This document shows positions 26,440 through 35,862 of a stretch of DNA of 48,997 nt, in pieces (positions within the stretch are counted from its first letter, which is position 1; each line of letters begins with the position of its first letter). The position numbers and the translations under genes were made by a program. Origin of the DNA: Luteolibacter sp. (GTDB lineage Bacteria; Verrucomicrobiota; Verrucomicrobiia; Verrucomicrobiales; Akkermansiaceae); assembly GCA_030696085.1 (NCBI GenBank), contig JAUYNL010000009.1:1-48997 (forward strand). Reading direction: 5' to 3'. The notes beneath the pieces are model-generated. The model saw only the letters and a program-made list of their open reading frames with translations, made no database searches and had not been told where the DNA came from.

Positions 26440-29388
26440 ATGCGAAAGGCCACCACTTCTCCGACTCCGCTGCTGCTGGTCCTTGTTCTGGCGATTACCG
26501 CAGGCTATCTCGCCCTGCGGCCCCAGGACAACCCACCGCCGCCAGCGCGGGCCGCCAGCGCGTCGGCAATCCCATCTGCGGGCGAGGCCACGCCAGCCAT
26601 CCAGAGCAACGCCGCAGCCGCAGCCGCACCCGTCACGCCGCGGCCGTGGCCGCAGGCATCCTCGGACATCGCGCCGGACCCGGCTGCGGTCTTCGGTTCG
26701 CTGGAAAACGGCATGCGCTACCTGATCTATCCGAACAGCGAGCCGCCCGGCCGCGTTTCGATGCGCCTCCACATCGCCGCCGGATCCCTGATGGAAGCGG
26801 ATGACCAGCACGGCCTCGCGCATTTCCTGGAACACATGGTTTTCAACGGCACCAAGCACTACACCGCCGCGGAAATCGTCCCCCGCATGCAGCGGCTCGG
26901 CATCGCCTTCGGTGCGCACGCCAATGCCTACACCTCCTTCGATGAGACGGTTTACATGCTGGACCTGCCCGATCTATCCGAAGAAACACTCAAGCTCGCG
27001 TTCACCGTCATGCGTGATTTCGGCGATGGCGCGCTGCTCGAAGCCGATGAGATCGACAAGGAGCGCGGCGTGATCCTATCGGAAAAAATCAGCCGTGATT
27101 CCGTGAACTACCGGCTCATGGAGCAGCAGTTTTCCGCACTGCTTCCGGACTCGCTCATCACGCGGCGTTTCCCCATCGGCAGCGAGGATGTCATCAAGTC
27201 CGCTCCGCGCGGGCGCTTCGTGGATTTCTACACCCGCTACTACACGCCGGAACGCATGACCTTTATCGTCGTGGGCAACATCAAACCCGAGGAGGTGCGC
27301 GCCCGCATCGAGGCCACGTTCGCCTCCATGAGCAATCCCGCCAAACCCGGAACGGATCCGGATCTCGGCAGCGTCCAGCAAGCCGAAGGCCTCGAAACGG
27401 CGGTATTTAGCGACAAGGAGGTGAGTTCCACCGATGTCTCGCTGATGCTGGTACGCCCGCATGTGAAAAAACCCGACACTACCGCCACCCGCGCCGAAAA
27501 CATGCCGCGCGACATCGCCCATTCGATTCTTTCCCGGCGCTTCGAGCGGATTTCCAAGGAACGAGATTCACCGGTGGCGGAGGGCTCGGCATCCGACTCC
27601 ATCCTGTTCAACGATCTGGAGCTCGGCTCGATCAGCATCACCGCGGCGGATGACCGCTGGCAGGAGGCGACCCCGATTCTGGAGCGGGAGTTCCGCCGCG
27701 CCATGGAGCATGGATTTACCGAAACGGAACTCGCCGAAGCGAAGTCGAACCTGCTCAACGCCTATGAACAACAGGTCAAACAAAAGGCCACCCGCAAGTC
27801 CGAGGGCATAGCCACCGTGCTGGCGCGCACCGTGAACGACAAGACCGTCTTCTCCGATCCGGAAACCGATCTTGCAATCGCCAGAAGCAATCTCGACGCG
27901 ATCAATCTGGCAGCCTGCCATCAGGCGTTCAAGACCTTCTGGGAGGCATCGGGCTACCACCTGGTTCTCACCACCAAGGAAAAACCCGAAAACGCGGAAA
28001 AAAATCTCGCCGCGCTGTTCGAGGACTCGCGCGGAACGCCGGTGGAAGCGCCCGCATCCCGCGCGCTCCAGGTTTTCGACTATACCAACTTTGGCAGCCC
28101 CGGCAGCGTCGCCAGCAGCAAGGAAGCCAGCGATCTCGGCGTCACCCAGATGGTGTTGTCCAACAAGATCCGGCTCAACCTCAAGCGCACCGACTTCGAA
28201 CAGGGAAAAATCCGGCTGCTCGCGCGTGTGGGATCCGGCAAGCTCACCCAACCCAAGGACACTCCGATGCTCGATCTCTTCGCGCAGGCCGTCTTCGAGG
28301 GCGGCGGACTCGGCAAGCATTCCAATGAGGACCTCAAACAAATCCTCGCGGGGAAAAACGTCGGCTCGACGCTCGTCATCGGCGAGGACGCATTCTCACT
28401 CGGAGGCACCACCACACCTGCGGATTTCCTCGTGCAGTGCCAGTTGATGTGCGCCGCGCTCACTGATCCCGGCTACCGCGAGGAGGCTCTCTGGCAGTTC
28501 CAGAAGGCGATTCCCATGATCTATCAGCAGCTCAGGCACACGCCCGCCGGGCCGCAGGCCGAGATGGAGGCATGGCTGCATGGCGGGGATTTCCGTTTCA
28601 GCGCAGCGCCCGTCGAGAAGATATCATCCTATACCATCGAAGACGCGCGGAACTGGCTCACGCCGGAGCTGCTCAAGGGCTATCTCGAACTCACCATCGT
28701 CGGAGATTTCGACCCGGAGATAATCCTTCCTGATTTGTTGGAAACCTTCGGCGCGCTGCCAGAGCGTGCCGCCGCGCCTGCCGCCCTGATGGAGGCGCGC
28801 AAGGTGAAATTCCCGAACGCGCCCGCCTCCAAGGTCTTCACCTATGAAAGCAAGATTCCGCAAGGCATCGCATTCACGATCTGGCGCACCTCCGGCATCC
28901 GCGGTAACCAGCGCGAATTCCGCCGTCTGAACCTGCTCGCGGAAATCCTCGGCGACCGCCTGCGCGAGGAGATCCGCGAGAAACTCGGCACCTCCTACAG
29001 CCCCAATGCCGGAGCCTCCGGGTCCGACGCACTCGAAAACATGGGATACATCATCAGCGAAAGCATCGGCAAACCCGGGGACCTCAAAACCCTGCTCGAC
29101 ACCATGTGCGAGCAGGCCGACCAACTCGCCACCAAGGGAGCCACCGCCGACGAACTCGACCGCGCCCTCAAGCCCACCCTCGGCATGCTTGAAAAATCCC
29201 TGCGCGACAACGGGTATTGGCTCAACACCGTGCTCAGCCAGTCCCAGGCCGACCCCAAACGCCTCGAACTCGCCCGCACCCGCGACGCCGACTACAAATC
29301 CATCACTCTGGCAGAAATCAACGCTCTCGCAAAAAAACACCTTGTCGCCGAGAAGTCCCTGTTCGTCACCGTCAAGCCGGCGGAATGA
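26440..29388 (+). CDS. Exported M16 (pitrilysin/insulinase-type) zinc peptidase
   Basis: A 982-aa two-unit M16 metallopeptidase. An N-terminal hydrophobic segment (LLLVLVLAITAGYLAL) followed by an Ala/Pro-rich linker suggests a membrane anchor or signal peptide, placing it in the periplasm. The zinc site is the inverted motif HFLEH (H128, E131, H132), with the third ligand Glu in the EIDKERGVILSE region about 80 residues later. The active N-terminal unit covers about 85-480; the inactive partner unit (about 560-980) supplies the RLREEIREKLGTSYSPNAGAS substrate-binding block, the R/Y signature of the second half. Length matches PqqL/pitrilysin. ATG 26440 precedes the hydrophobic segment; the upstream frame is non-coding. 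It probably degrades periplasmic peptides. Confidence 0.9.
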   Translation: MRKATTSPTPLLLVLVLAITAGYLALRPQDNPPPPARAASASAIPSAGEATPAIQSNAAAAAAPVTPRPWPQASSDIAPDPAAVFGSLENGMRYLIYPNSEPPGRVSMRLHIAAGSLMEADDQHGLAHFLEHMVFNGTKHYTAAEIVPRMQRLGIAFGAHANAYTSFDETVYMLDLPDLSEETLKLAFTVMRDFGDGALLEADEIDKERGVILSEKISRDSVNYRLMEQQFSALLPDSLITRRFPIGSEDVIKSAPRGRFVDFYTRYYTPERMTFIVVGNIKPEEVRARIEATFASMSNPAKPGTDPDLGSVQQAEGLETAVFSDKEVSSTDVSLMLVRPHVKKPDTTATRAENMPRDIAHSILSRRFERISKERDSPVAEGSASDSILFNDLELGSISITAADDRWQEATPILEREFRRAMEHGFTETELAEAKSNLLNAYEQQVKQKATRKSEGIATVLARTVNDKTVFSDPETDLAIARSNLDAINLAACHQAFKTFWEASGYHLVLTTKEKPENAEKNLAALFEDSRGTPVEAPASRALQVFDYTNFGSPGSVASSKEASDLGVTQMVLSNKIRLNLKRTDFEQGKIRLLARVGSGKLTQPKDTPMLDLFAQAVFEGGGLGKHSNEDLKQILAGKNVGSTLVIGEDAFSLGGTTTPADFLVQCQLMCAALTDPGYREEALWQFQKAIPMIYQQLRHTPAGPQAEMEAWLHGGDFRFSAAPVEKISSYTIEDARNWLTPELLKGYLELTIVGDFDPEIILPDLLETFGALPERAAAPAALMEARKVKFPNAPASKVFTYESKIPQGIAFTIWRTSGIRGNQREFRRLNLLAEILGDRLREEIREKLGTSYSPNAGASGSDALENMGYIISESIGKPGDLKTLLDTMCEQADQLATKGATADELDRALKPTLGMLEKSLRDNGYWLNTVLSQSQADPKRLELARTRDADYKSITLAEINALAKKHLVAEKSLFVTVKPAE

Positions 29389-29695
29389 GTTTGAACGTAT
29401 TCCAAAATAGGGTGCTGATACTCAATCCGGGCGATTGCTTTCCGGCGATGGTCCAGAGTTCAAGCTCCAGCTTGTCTTCGTGAAGAGCACGATAAATCGT
29501 GAGCTCCGGGCACTCATTCGCGGGAGCATTCGAGTGTTTTCTCGATGCCCTGCCGCTGGACCACAGGCACAATGCCAAGCTCAACTACCCGGTCCCGCGG
29601 AAATTCATGCCCGACACCGGCAATCGGTGAATCTAGTCGAACGCCTGGAAATTTTCTTCTAAGGGAGTCCTGCTTGATGTGTCATCTTAAGTGAC
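29389..29695. other. Gap between M16 peptidase and macroglobulin, no gene recognised
   Basis: A 307-nt gap. A plus-strand stretch near 29515-29634 reads FECFLDALPLDHRHNAKL and ends in TGA, slightly recalling the C-terminus of acyl-CoA-synthetase-like proteins, but it is too short to call. A short dyad overlaps the next start codon. Confidence 0.3.
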
Positions 29696-29696
29696 A
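29680..29696. promoter_or_regulatory. Dyad TGTCA-TCTTAAG-TGACA at the macroglobulin start
   Basis: Perfect 5-bp arms around a 7-nt centre that itself contains CTTAAG. It ends on the A of the ATG, so a bound protein or a hairpin would block translation initiation or the 5' transcript end. Its function is unproven. Confidence 0.3.
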
Positions 29697-32600
29697 TGAA
29701 AACCCTGGTCTGCCTCTGCTTTGCCGTTTTTCTCCCCATCAATCTCATGGCTCGGGATGCGGGAGCCCTGCGCATGGAGCGCGACAAGCTCAATATGCGG
29801 GGTATGTGGCGGGAATCCATAAACCTATACGAGGAGAAACTGATGCCTGTGTCCGATGCGGATTCGGAAGCTGATTTGCAATGCGCGGTGGATGCCATCC
29901 GCCGCCTCAATGCGTGGAAGGAATTTGACGCACTCGTCGAACGCTCCATCGCAACTCACCCGGAAGACCCGAAATTGCTCAAGACCGCAGCACTCCTCTA
30001 TCACCATGCCCCCCACTCCGGCAGCCTGATCGCAGGGGATTTTGAACGTGCTGGTCAGGGCCGCCATCATCGGGGAAACAGCGTCCTATCTCCAGAGGCA
30101 TCCGCGGGATCGTGGGTGGATACGAAATACCGCGACCGGATCCGCGCACTGCAATTACTGCGCGAGGCGCTTGCCAAGCCACAGCATGAAACGGATCAAT
30201 CCGTTGCGTGGCAATCGATGGCGTCGATCCTACAGGATCACGAAGCATGGAAACTCCAGATACTCACGCCCCTCGCCCACCTTCCCGAGTGGGGCGAACC
30301 TGGGCCGGAAGGCGGCACTGAAGGCGCTCCGTGGTCCAAGGATGGACCGGTTCTTTATGAAATTCCTGTTTCATGGAAAGCCGCTGGAAACGATGGCGAG
30401 CGCTGGCGGTATGCCCTCGCCGAACAAACGCGCCTAACCCCGGCCAGGGCGGCGGAGATCACCTACAGCCTCGCCAATTTCTCGCAATCCCAATTCGGTT
30501 CCGAAACCCTGGCATCCTTTGGTTGGCGGCGCACACAGGATCCGGACAGCACCATGGGCATTCTCGAAATGGACACACTTGCCGGGGATGAATGCCTCGC
30601 CAGGACCTCTGATGGCATCAGGCGTTTCAAACTTCCCGCCAGCCATCATTTCATCGCGCTCTACCGCTCCATCCTCGATCAAAAGGAGCAGGCCGGAGAC
30701 TCGCTCGTCCAGGTCTTCCTCAACCGCCGCCAATACGACAAGGCCCGCGAGGTGCTCGAACAAACCATCACCAAACACGGCGCGGGCCATGACGGCACCC
30801 GCAAGAAACTCCTCAAACAAATCACCGGCAACTGGGGTCGCTTCGAACTCGCCGAAACCGTGGCCGCTGGCAGCAAACCGAAACTCCCTCTCGTCTTCCG
30901 CAACGCAACGAACATTTCGATAACAGCAGCACCGGTGGATATGGAGGCGGTGCTTGCCGATACTTTCTCCTATCTGAAAAGCAATCCGATGGAACTCGAC
31001 TGGGGGCGCATCAATCCCTCGCAGTTCGCGGCCAGACTGATCAAACAGAAAACCCATAAGTTCATCGGCAAACCCGCCGCCACATGGGAAAGCAAACTCA
31101 CGCCGCGCGAGAAGCACCGCGATACCCGCACCGATCTGGAAGTGCCTCTCGACATGGCCGGCGCATGGTGGATCACAGGAAAAATCGAAAACGGAAACGA
31201 ATTCCACACGCTCGTATGGATCGTCGATTCCGTGCTGGTCCGCCGCGATGTAGGCGGCCAGATCCAGTGGTGGGTGGCCGATGCGGAAAGCGGGGAACCG
31301 GTTTCGCAAGCGGAAATCCAGTTCTTCGGCTACCGCACGATCTATCACGAACGCAAGCAGGTGCCCGGCCGCCGTCTGGACGTGAAATGCGGCGAATTCC
31401 GGCGGACAACCGATGCCGACGGCAAAACCCTGCTCAAACCCGGCGATTGGGATCCGGACTATCAGTGGCTCGCCATCGCCCGCCACAAGGGCCGCAGCCC
31501 CGCCTTCTTCGGCTTCCAGCCATACGGCACGAGCAGCCCGTCCACGGAGTCCGGCAACCGCAATCTCACCTATGGCATCACTGATCGACCGCTCTACAAA
31601 CCCGGTGACACCGCGCATCTCAAGTTTTTCCTCCGCAACCTCGGCTACTTCGAACCCGATGAATCCGGATGGGCTCACAAAATCGGCACGCTCACCCTCA
31701 TGAATGGCCGCGGCGAGGAAGCCATGAAGATCGAAAACCTCAAGACCGATGCGCTTGGAGCCATTGAAACCGAAGTCATCATTCCCGGGAACGCGCCGCT
31801 CGGCAATTGGAGCGCCAATTTCTCCATCCCAAATCAGATCGTCGCCGCCGTTTCGTTCCGAGTCGAGGAATACCGCAAGCCCGAATACGAGGTGAAGGTC
31901 GAGGCCCCTACCGAACCCGTGAAACTCGGCGACAGGTTCACCGCCACCATCAAGGCGAACTACTTCCACGGCGCTCCCGTTAGAAACGCCAACGTCGAGA
32001 TCATCGTGAAACGATCCTCGCTCGGCGAGCGCTGGTTTCCCATCTGGCGTTGGGACTGGCTCTACGGCCGTGGCGCCTGGTGGAATGGGGCGGAGGCATC
32101 ATGGCATCCCACATGGAAAAGCTGGGGCCGCATCCCTCCCCATCCGCCGTGGTTCAGGGAAAACCGTTGGACCCCGGACGAGCTTGTCCTCAAACAAAAC
32201 GTGGCCATCGGCGCGGATGGCACCGCGAAGGTGGAAATCGATACCGCGCCCGCCAGGGAGATCCATGGCGATATGGATGCGAAATATTCCATCGAGGCCC
32301 GCGTGGTGGACGCCTCGCGCCGCGAGGAGCGCGGCAGCGGATCGGTGATCGCCGCAAGGAAACCCTTTGAGGTCGTGGTCTGGACGGATCGTGGTTACGC
32401 CAGGGCGGGTGATGCCACGGAGGCCACGATTTCCTGCGCCACTCTCGCCGGAAAATCGGTGGCCGGAGCGAAGGGGAGCCTGAAGATCTATCAGCTCGCG
32501 ATGGGCTTGGACGGACGCATCGATGAGAAGGAAATCCAGTCATGGCCGGTCGAGACCGATGCCGGGGGAGAAGTGAAACAGAAGTTCGCCGCTCCCGCGA

Positions 32601-35600
32601 CCGGACAGTACCGGCTGGCCGCAAGTCTTTCCTACCAGGGTGGTGAGCCCGCCGAGGGCGCCGCCATCCTCAACATCCACGGCCCCGAGCGCGATGTTCC
32701 GCGGGAATGGAAATTCGGCCCGCTGGAACTCGTTTCCGACAAATCGGAATACAAGCCCGACGAAACCGTGAAACTACGCGTCAACAGCGACCGTGAGAAC
32801 GCCAGCGTCTGGCTTTTTCTCCACGTCACCGACGGCGCGGGCCGTGAGGCGAAGCGCATCCAACTCGATGCCAAGAGCCTTGAAATCGAAGTTCCGCTCA
32901 CGCTCAAGGACATGCCCAACGTGTTCATCGAAGGCATTACCGTGCATGGCGCGAAGGTCCACACGGCGGTGAAACAGATCCTCCTTCCGCCTCTTGGAAA
33001 GATGATCGAAGTCACGCTGGAACCCGCGAAGCATAAGGTGAAGCCGCGGGAGAAATCGACGCTTCGTGTCACGTTGAAGGATGCCGATGGCAAACCCGTC
33101 ACCGGCACCACCGTGCTGGCGGTTTATGACAAGTCGCTCGAAGCGATCACCGGCGGATCGAACGTCGGGCCGATCCATCAGAATTTCTGGGCATGGAAAA
33201 ACAGTTATTATGGATACGGCATGGGCAACTCGCTGCCGCAAACACCAGGGAACCTCCTACGCCCCAAAGTCATCGGCATGCAGTCGCTCGACCGCCCCGC
33301 GGAAAAGCATTGGGGCGCGGAATCCGGTTTCGGCGGAGGAATCATGCGCAAGGCCGTCGGGATGATGGCCGAAGAACCCGGCTTTGGAGCCATGCCCATG
33401 GCGATGACCTCACCCGCGATGGAAATGAATGCGGACACGGATAAAGCCAGCAGGGAGGCATCCGCCGCCACGACCATCCTCGTTCGCAAGGATTTCGCGG
33501 ACTTGCTGAAATGGTCCGGCGCGATCAAGACCGACGCCGATGGCCGTGCGGAAATCCAGTTGGAGTTTCCTGACAACCTCACCACTTGGAAAGCGCGCGT
33601 CTGGCACCTTGGAAAGGGAACCACCGTCGGCGAGGGCTGCGCGGAAATCATTACCTCCAAGGAATTGTTAGTCCGACTGCAGTCCCCGCGCTTCCTCGTC
33701 GAACGCGATGAAGCGGTGCTCAGCGCGGTCGTTCACAACGACCACGACGCGCGGAAATCAGTGAAAGTCTCGCTGGAGCTGGAAGGCGGAGTTGAAGCCA
33801 TCGAAGGCTCCTCAAAGACCGTCGAAATCGCCGCCCGCGCCGAAGCCCGCGTCGATTGGCGCGTGAAAGCCCTGCGCGAAGGTGAGGCGATCCTCCGCAT
33901 GAAGGCCGACTCGGGTGACGATGGCGACGCCATAGAGCGCAAGCTGCCGGTGCTCGTGCATGGCATGTCACGGCAGGACGCATGGAGTGTCGCCATCGGA
34001 CCGGAGCAGGAGTCCGCGCGCATCCTGATGGAAGTCCCAGGAGAACGCCGCCCGGATCAGTCGAAGTTAAGCGTCCGTTTCTCACCCACCATCGCAGGCT
34101 CGGTGGTGGATGCCATTCCCTATCTCGCGAGCTATCCGCACGGCTGCACCGAGCAAACGCTCAACCGTTTCGTGCCGGCGGTGATCGCCCGGCAAATGCT
34201 GCGCGATCTCAAGATCAACCTCGCCGGAGTCAAAGCCAGGCGCACCAATCTCAACCCGCAGGAGATAGGCAATGCCGAAGAACGCGCCGCCCAGTGGAAA
34301 CAATGGCGGAACAATCCGGTCTTCGATGAAATCGAGATGGAAAAAATGATCGCCACAGGCGTGGACAGGCTCATGTCCATGCAGAACAATGACGGCGGCT
34401 GGGGATGGTTCTCCGGCTACGGCGAGACATCCTATCCACATACCACCGCTATGGTGGTGCATGGTTTGACCGTCGCCAAGGCCAATGGCGCGGATATCCC
34501 CGAACGCATGCTCAACTCTGGAATCGCCTGGCTGACGGCTTATGAGAAGAAACAGGCCGCCGCACTCCAGATCCATGTCGAGCGTGAGGTGATCCGCAAG
34601 GCCGGTGGCAAGGTGAGGGACGACAATCGGCACGAAAAATACAGGAGCGATGCGACGGACGCCTTCGTCCGCATGATTCTCGGCGAGGCCAAGCGCGATT
34701 CCGAACCGATGCTCGCGTTTCTCCATCGCGACAGGATCGAGCTCCCGGTCTATGCCAAATGCCTGATCGGACTCGAACACCACCGCAAGGGCGACGAAGC
34801 CCGCCGCGATGAGGTGATGCGCATGATATCCCAATTCCTCAAACGCGACCCGGAAAACCAAAGCGCCTATCTCGATCTCCAGAACACGAACTACTGGTGG
34901 TGCTGGTATGGCAGCGAGGTGGAGGCGCATGCCTGGTATCTCAAACTGCTCGCGGCGGTAAAACCCGCTGACGCCGATACCCGCGGCCTCGTGAAATACC
35001 TCGTGAACAATCGCAAGCACGCGACTTATTGGGAATCCACCCGAGACACCGCCTACGCCATCGAAGCCATCGCCGCCTATTTCAAAGCCAGCGGCGAGGA
35101 TGCTCCGGAGATGGAAGTGGAGGTTCTGTTGGACGGAAAGCCGATGAGGAAACTCACCATCGATCACACGAACCTGTTCACGTTCGATGGCACTGTCATT
35201 CTATCGGGTGAAGCCGTCACCACCGGCAGGCATGTCGTCGAGCTCCGCAAAGCCGGCAAGGGCACGCTTTACGCCAACGCCTACCTCGAGGTTTTCACCC
35301 TCGAAGACAAACTCCGCGCGGCCGGCCTCGAAGTGAAGGTGCGACGCAGGATTTCCAAACTCATCGCATTGGAAAAGGAAACCGAAGTTCCGGACGCCAG
35401 CGGCTTGATCAGCAATCAACAGGTCGAACGCTTCCGCCGCGAACCACTGGCCGATGGAGCCGCGGTAAAATCAGGCGACCGGATCGAGGTGGAGCTCATT
35501 CTCGAAAGCAGGAACGACTATGAGTATCTGCAGTTTTCGGATTCCAAAGCCGCCGGTTTCGAAGCGCTCGAAGCATTGAGCGGCTATATTTCAGGCGATG

Positions 35601-35803
35601 GCGGCTTCAGCGCCTACATGGAGCCACGCGATCAATCGGTGGATTTTTTCATTCGCTCCCTGCCGCGCGGCACACGCACCCTGCGCTATCAACTCCGCGC
35701 CGAGGCCCGGGGAACTTACAAAGCCCTGCCCGCCACTGCAAAAGCCATGTACGCGCCGGAACTCCGCGGCAACTCGGAAGACACGCGGATCAAGGTGGAT
35801 TGA
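29696..35803 (+). CDS. Bacterial alpha-2-macroglobulin with thioester
   Basis: A 2035-aa exported protease-trapping protein. MKTLVCLCFAVFLPINLMARD is a signal peptide without a lipobox, so this form is periplasmic or secreted rather than lipid-anchored. After a ~400-residue N-terminal helical/TPR-like part come macroglobulin domains (MG2-type ITDRPLYKPGDTAHLKF near 625), the A2M core near 1260 (LVRKDFADLLKWSGAIKTDADGR), and the thioester domain near 1480-1780 with YPHGCTEQTLNRF. Cys1484 and the Gln of CTEQ can form the thioester that captures attacking proteases. The bait region probably lies around 1190-1260 (met/gly-rich GMMAEEPGFGAMPMAMTSP). The penicillin-binding protein 1C gene that often accompanies it is absent here. 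Proposed role: defence against foreign proteases after outer-membrane damage. Confidence 0.92.
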   Translation: MKTLVCLCFAVFLPINLMARDAGALRMERDKLNMRGMWRESINLYEEKLMPVSDADSEADLQCAVDAIRRLNAWKEFDALVERSIATHPEDPKLLKTAALLYHHAPHSGSLIAGDFERAGQGRHHRGNSVLSPEASAGSWVDTKYRDRIRALQLLREALAKPQHETDQSVAWQSMASILQDHEAWKLQILTPLAHLPEWGEPGPEGGTEGAPWSKDGPVLYEIPVSWKAAGNDGERWRYALAEQTRLTPARAAEITYSLANFSQSQFGSETLASFGWRRTQDPDSTMGILEMDTLAGDECLARTSDGIRRFKLPASHHFIALYRSILDQKEQAGDSLVQVFLNRRQYDKAREVLEQTITKHGAGHDGTRKKLLKQITGNWGRFELAETVAAGSKPKLPLVFRNATNISITAAPVDMEAVLADTFSYLKSNPMELDWGRINPSQFAARLIKQKTHKFIGKPAATWESKLTPREKHRDTRTDLEVPLDMAGAWWITGKIENGNEFHTLVWIVDSVLVRRDVGGQIQWWVADAESGEPVSQAEIQFFGYRTIYHERKQVPGRRLDVKCGEFRRTTDADGKTLLKPGDWDPDYQWLAIARHKGRSPAFFGFQPYGTSSPSTESGNRNLTYGITDRPLYKPGDTAHLKFFLRNLGYFEPDESGWAHKIGTLTLMNGRGEEAMKIENLKTDALGAIETEVIIPGNAPLGNWSANFSIPNQIVAAVSFRVEEYRKPEYEVKVEAPTEPVKLGDRFTATIKANYFHGAPVRNANVEIIVKRSSLGERWFPIWRWDWLYGRGAWWNGAEASWHPTWKSWGRIPPHPPWFRENRWTPDELVLKQNVAIGADGTAKVEIDTAPAREIHGDMDAKYSIEARVVDASRREERGSGSVIAARKPFEVVVWTDRGYARAGDATEATISCATLAGKSVAGAKGSLKIYQLAMGLDGRIDEKEIQSWPVETDAGGEVKQKFAAPATGQYRLAASLSYQGGEPAEGAAILNIHGPERDVPREWKFGPLELVSDKSEYKPDETVKLRVNSDRENASVWLFLHVTDGAGREAKRIQLDAKSLEIEVPLTLKDMPNVFIEGITVHGAKVHTAVKQILLPPLGKMIEVTLEPAKHKVKPREKSTLRVTLKDADGKPVTGTTVLAVYDKSLEAITGGSNVGPIHQNFWAWKNSYYGYGMGNSLPQTPGNLLRPKVIGMQSLDRPAEKHWGAESGFGGGIMRKAVGMMAEEPGFGAMPMAMTSPAMEMNADTDKASREASAATTILVRKDFADLLKWSGAIKTDADGRAEIQLEFPDNLTTWKARVWHLGKGTTVGEGCAEIITSKELLVRLQSPRFLVERDEAVLSAVVHNDHDARKSVKVSLELEGGVEAIEGSSKTVEIAARAEARVDWRVKALREGEAILRMKADSGDDGDAIERKLPVLVHGMSRQDAWSVAIGPEQESARILMEVPGERRPDQSKLSVRFSPTIAGSVVDAIPYLASYPHGCTEQTLNRFVPAVIARQMLRDLKINLAGVKARRTNLNPQEIGNAEERAAQWKQWRNNPVFDEIEMEKMIATGVDRLMSMQNNDGGWGWFSGYGETSYPHTTAMVVHGLTVAKANGADIPERMLNSGIAWLTAYEKKQAAALQIHVEREVIRKAGGKVRDDNRHEKYRSDATDAFVRMILGEAKRDSEPMLAFLHRDRIELPVYAKCLIGLEHHRKGDEARRDEVMRMISQFLKRDPENQSAYLDLQNTNYWWCWYGSEVEAHAWYLKLLAAVKPADADTRGLVKYLVNNRKHATYWESTRDTAYAIEAIAAYFKASGEDAPEMEVEVLLDGKPMRKLTIDHTNLFTFDGTVILSGEAVTTGRHVVELRKAGKGTLYANAYLEVFTLEDKLRAAGLEVKVRRRISKLIALEKETEVPDASGLISNQQVERFRREPLADGAAVKSGDRIEVELILESRNDYEYLQFSDSKAAGFEALEALSGYISGDGGFSAYMEPRDQSVDFFIRSLPRGTRTLRYQLRAEARGTYKALPATAKAMYAPELRGNSEDTRIKVD

Positions 35804-35862
35804 GGCCAATCCGGGACGGGCACGAATTCCCTGGCTACCGCGACAAACCTGGCTGCTCGGAA

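Noticed and set aside
29515..29634. Possible acyl-CoA-synthetase C-terminus (LPLDHRHNAKL)
   Set aside because: Resemblance rests on about ten residues and no upstream coding match is present.
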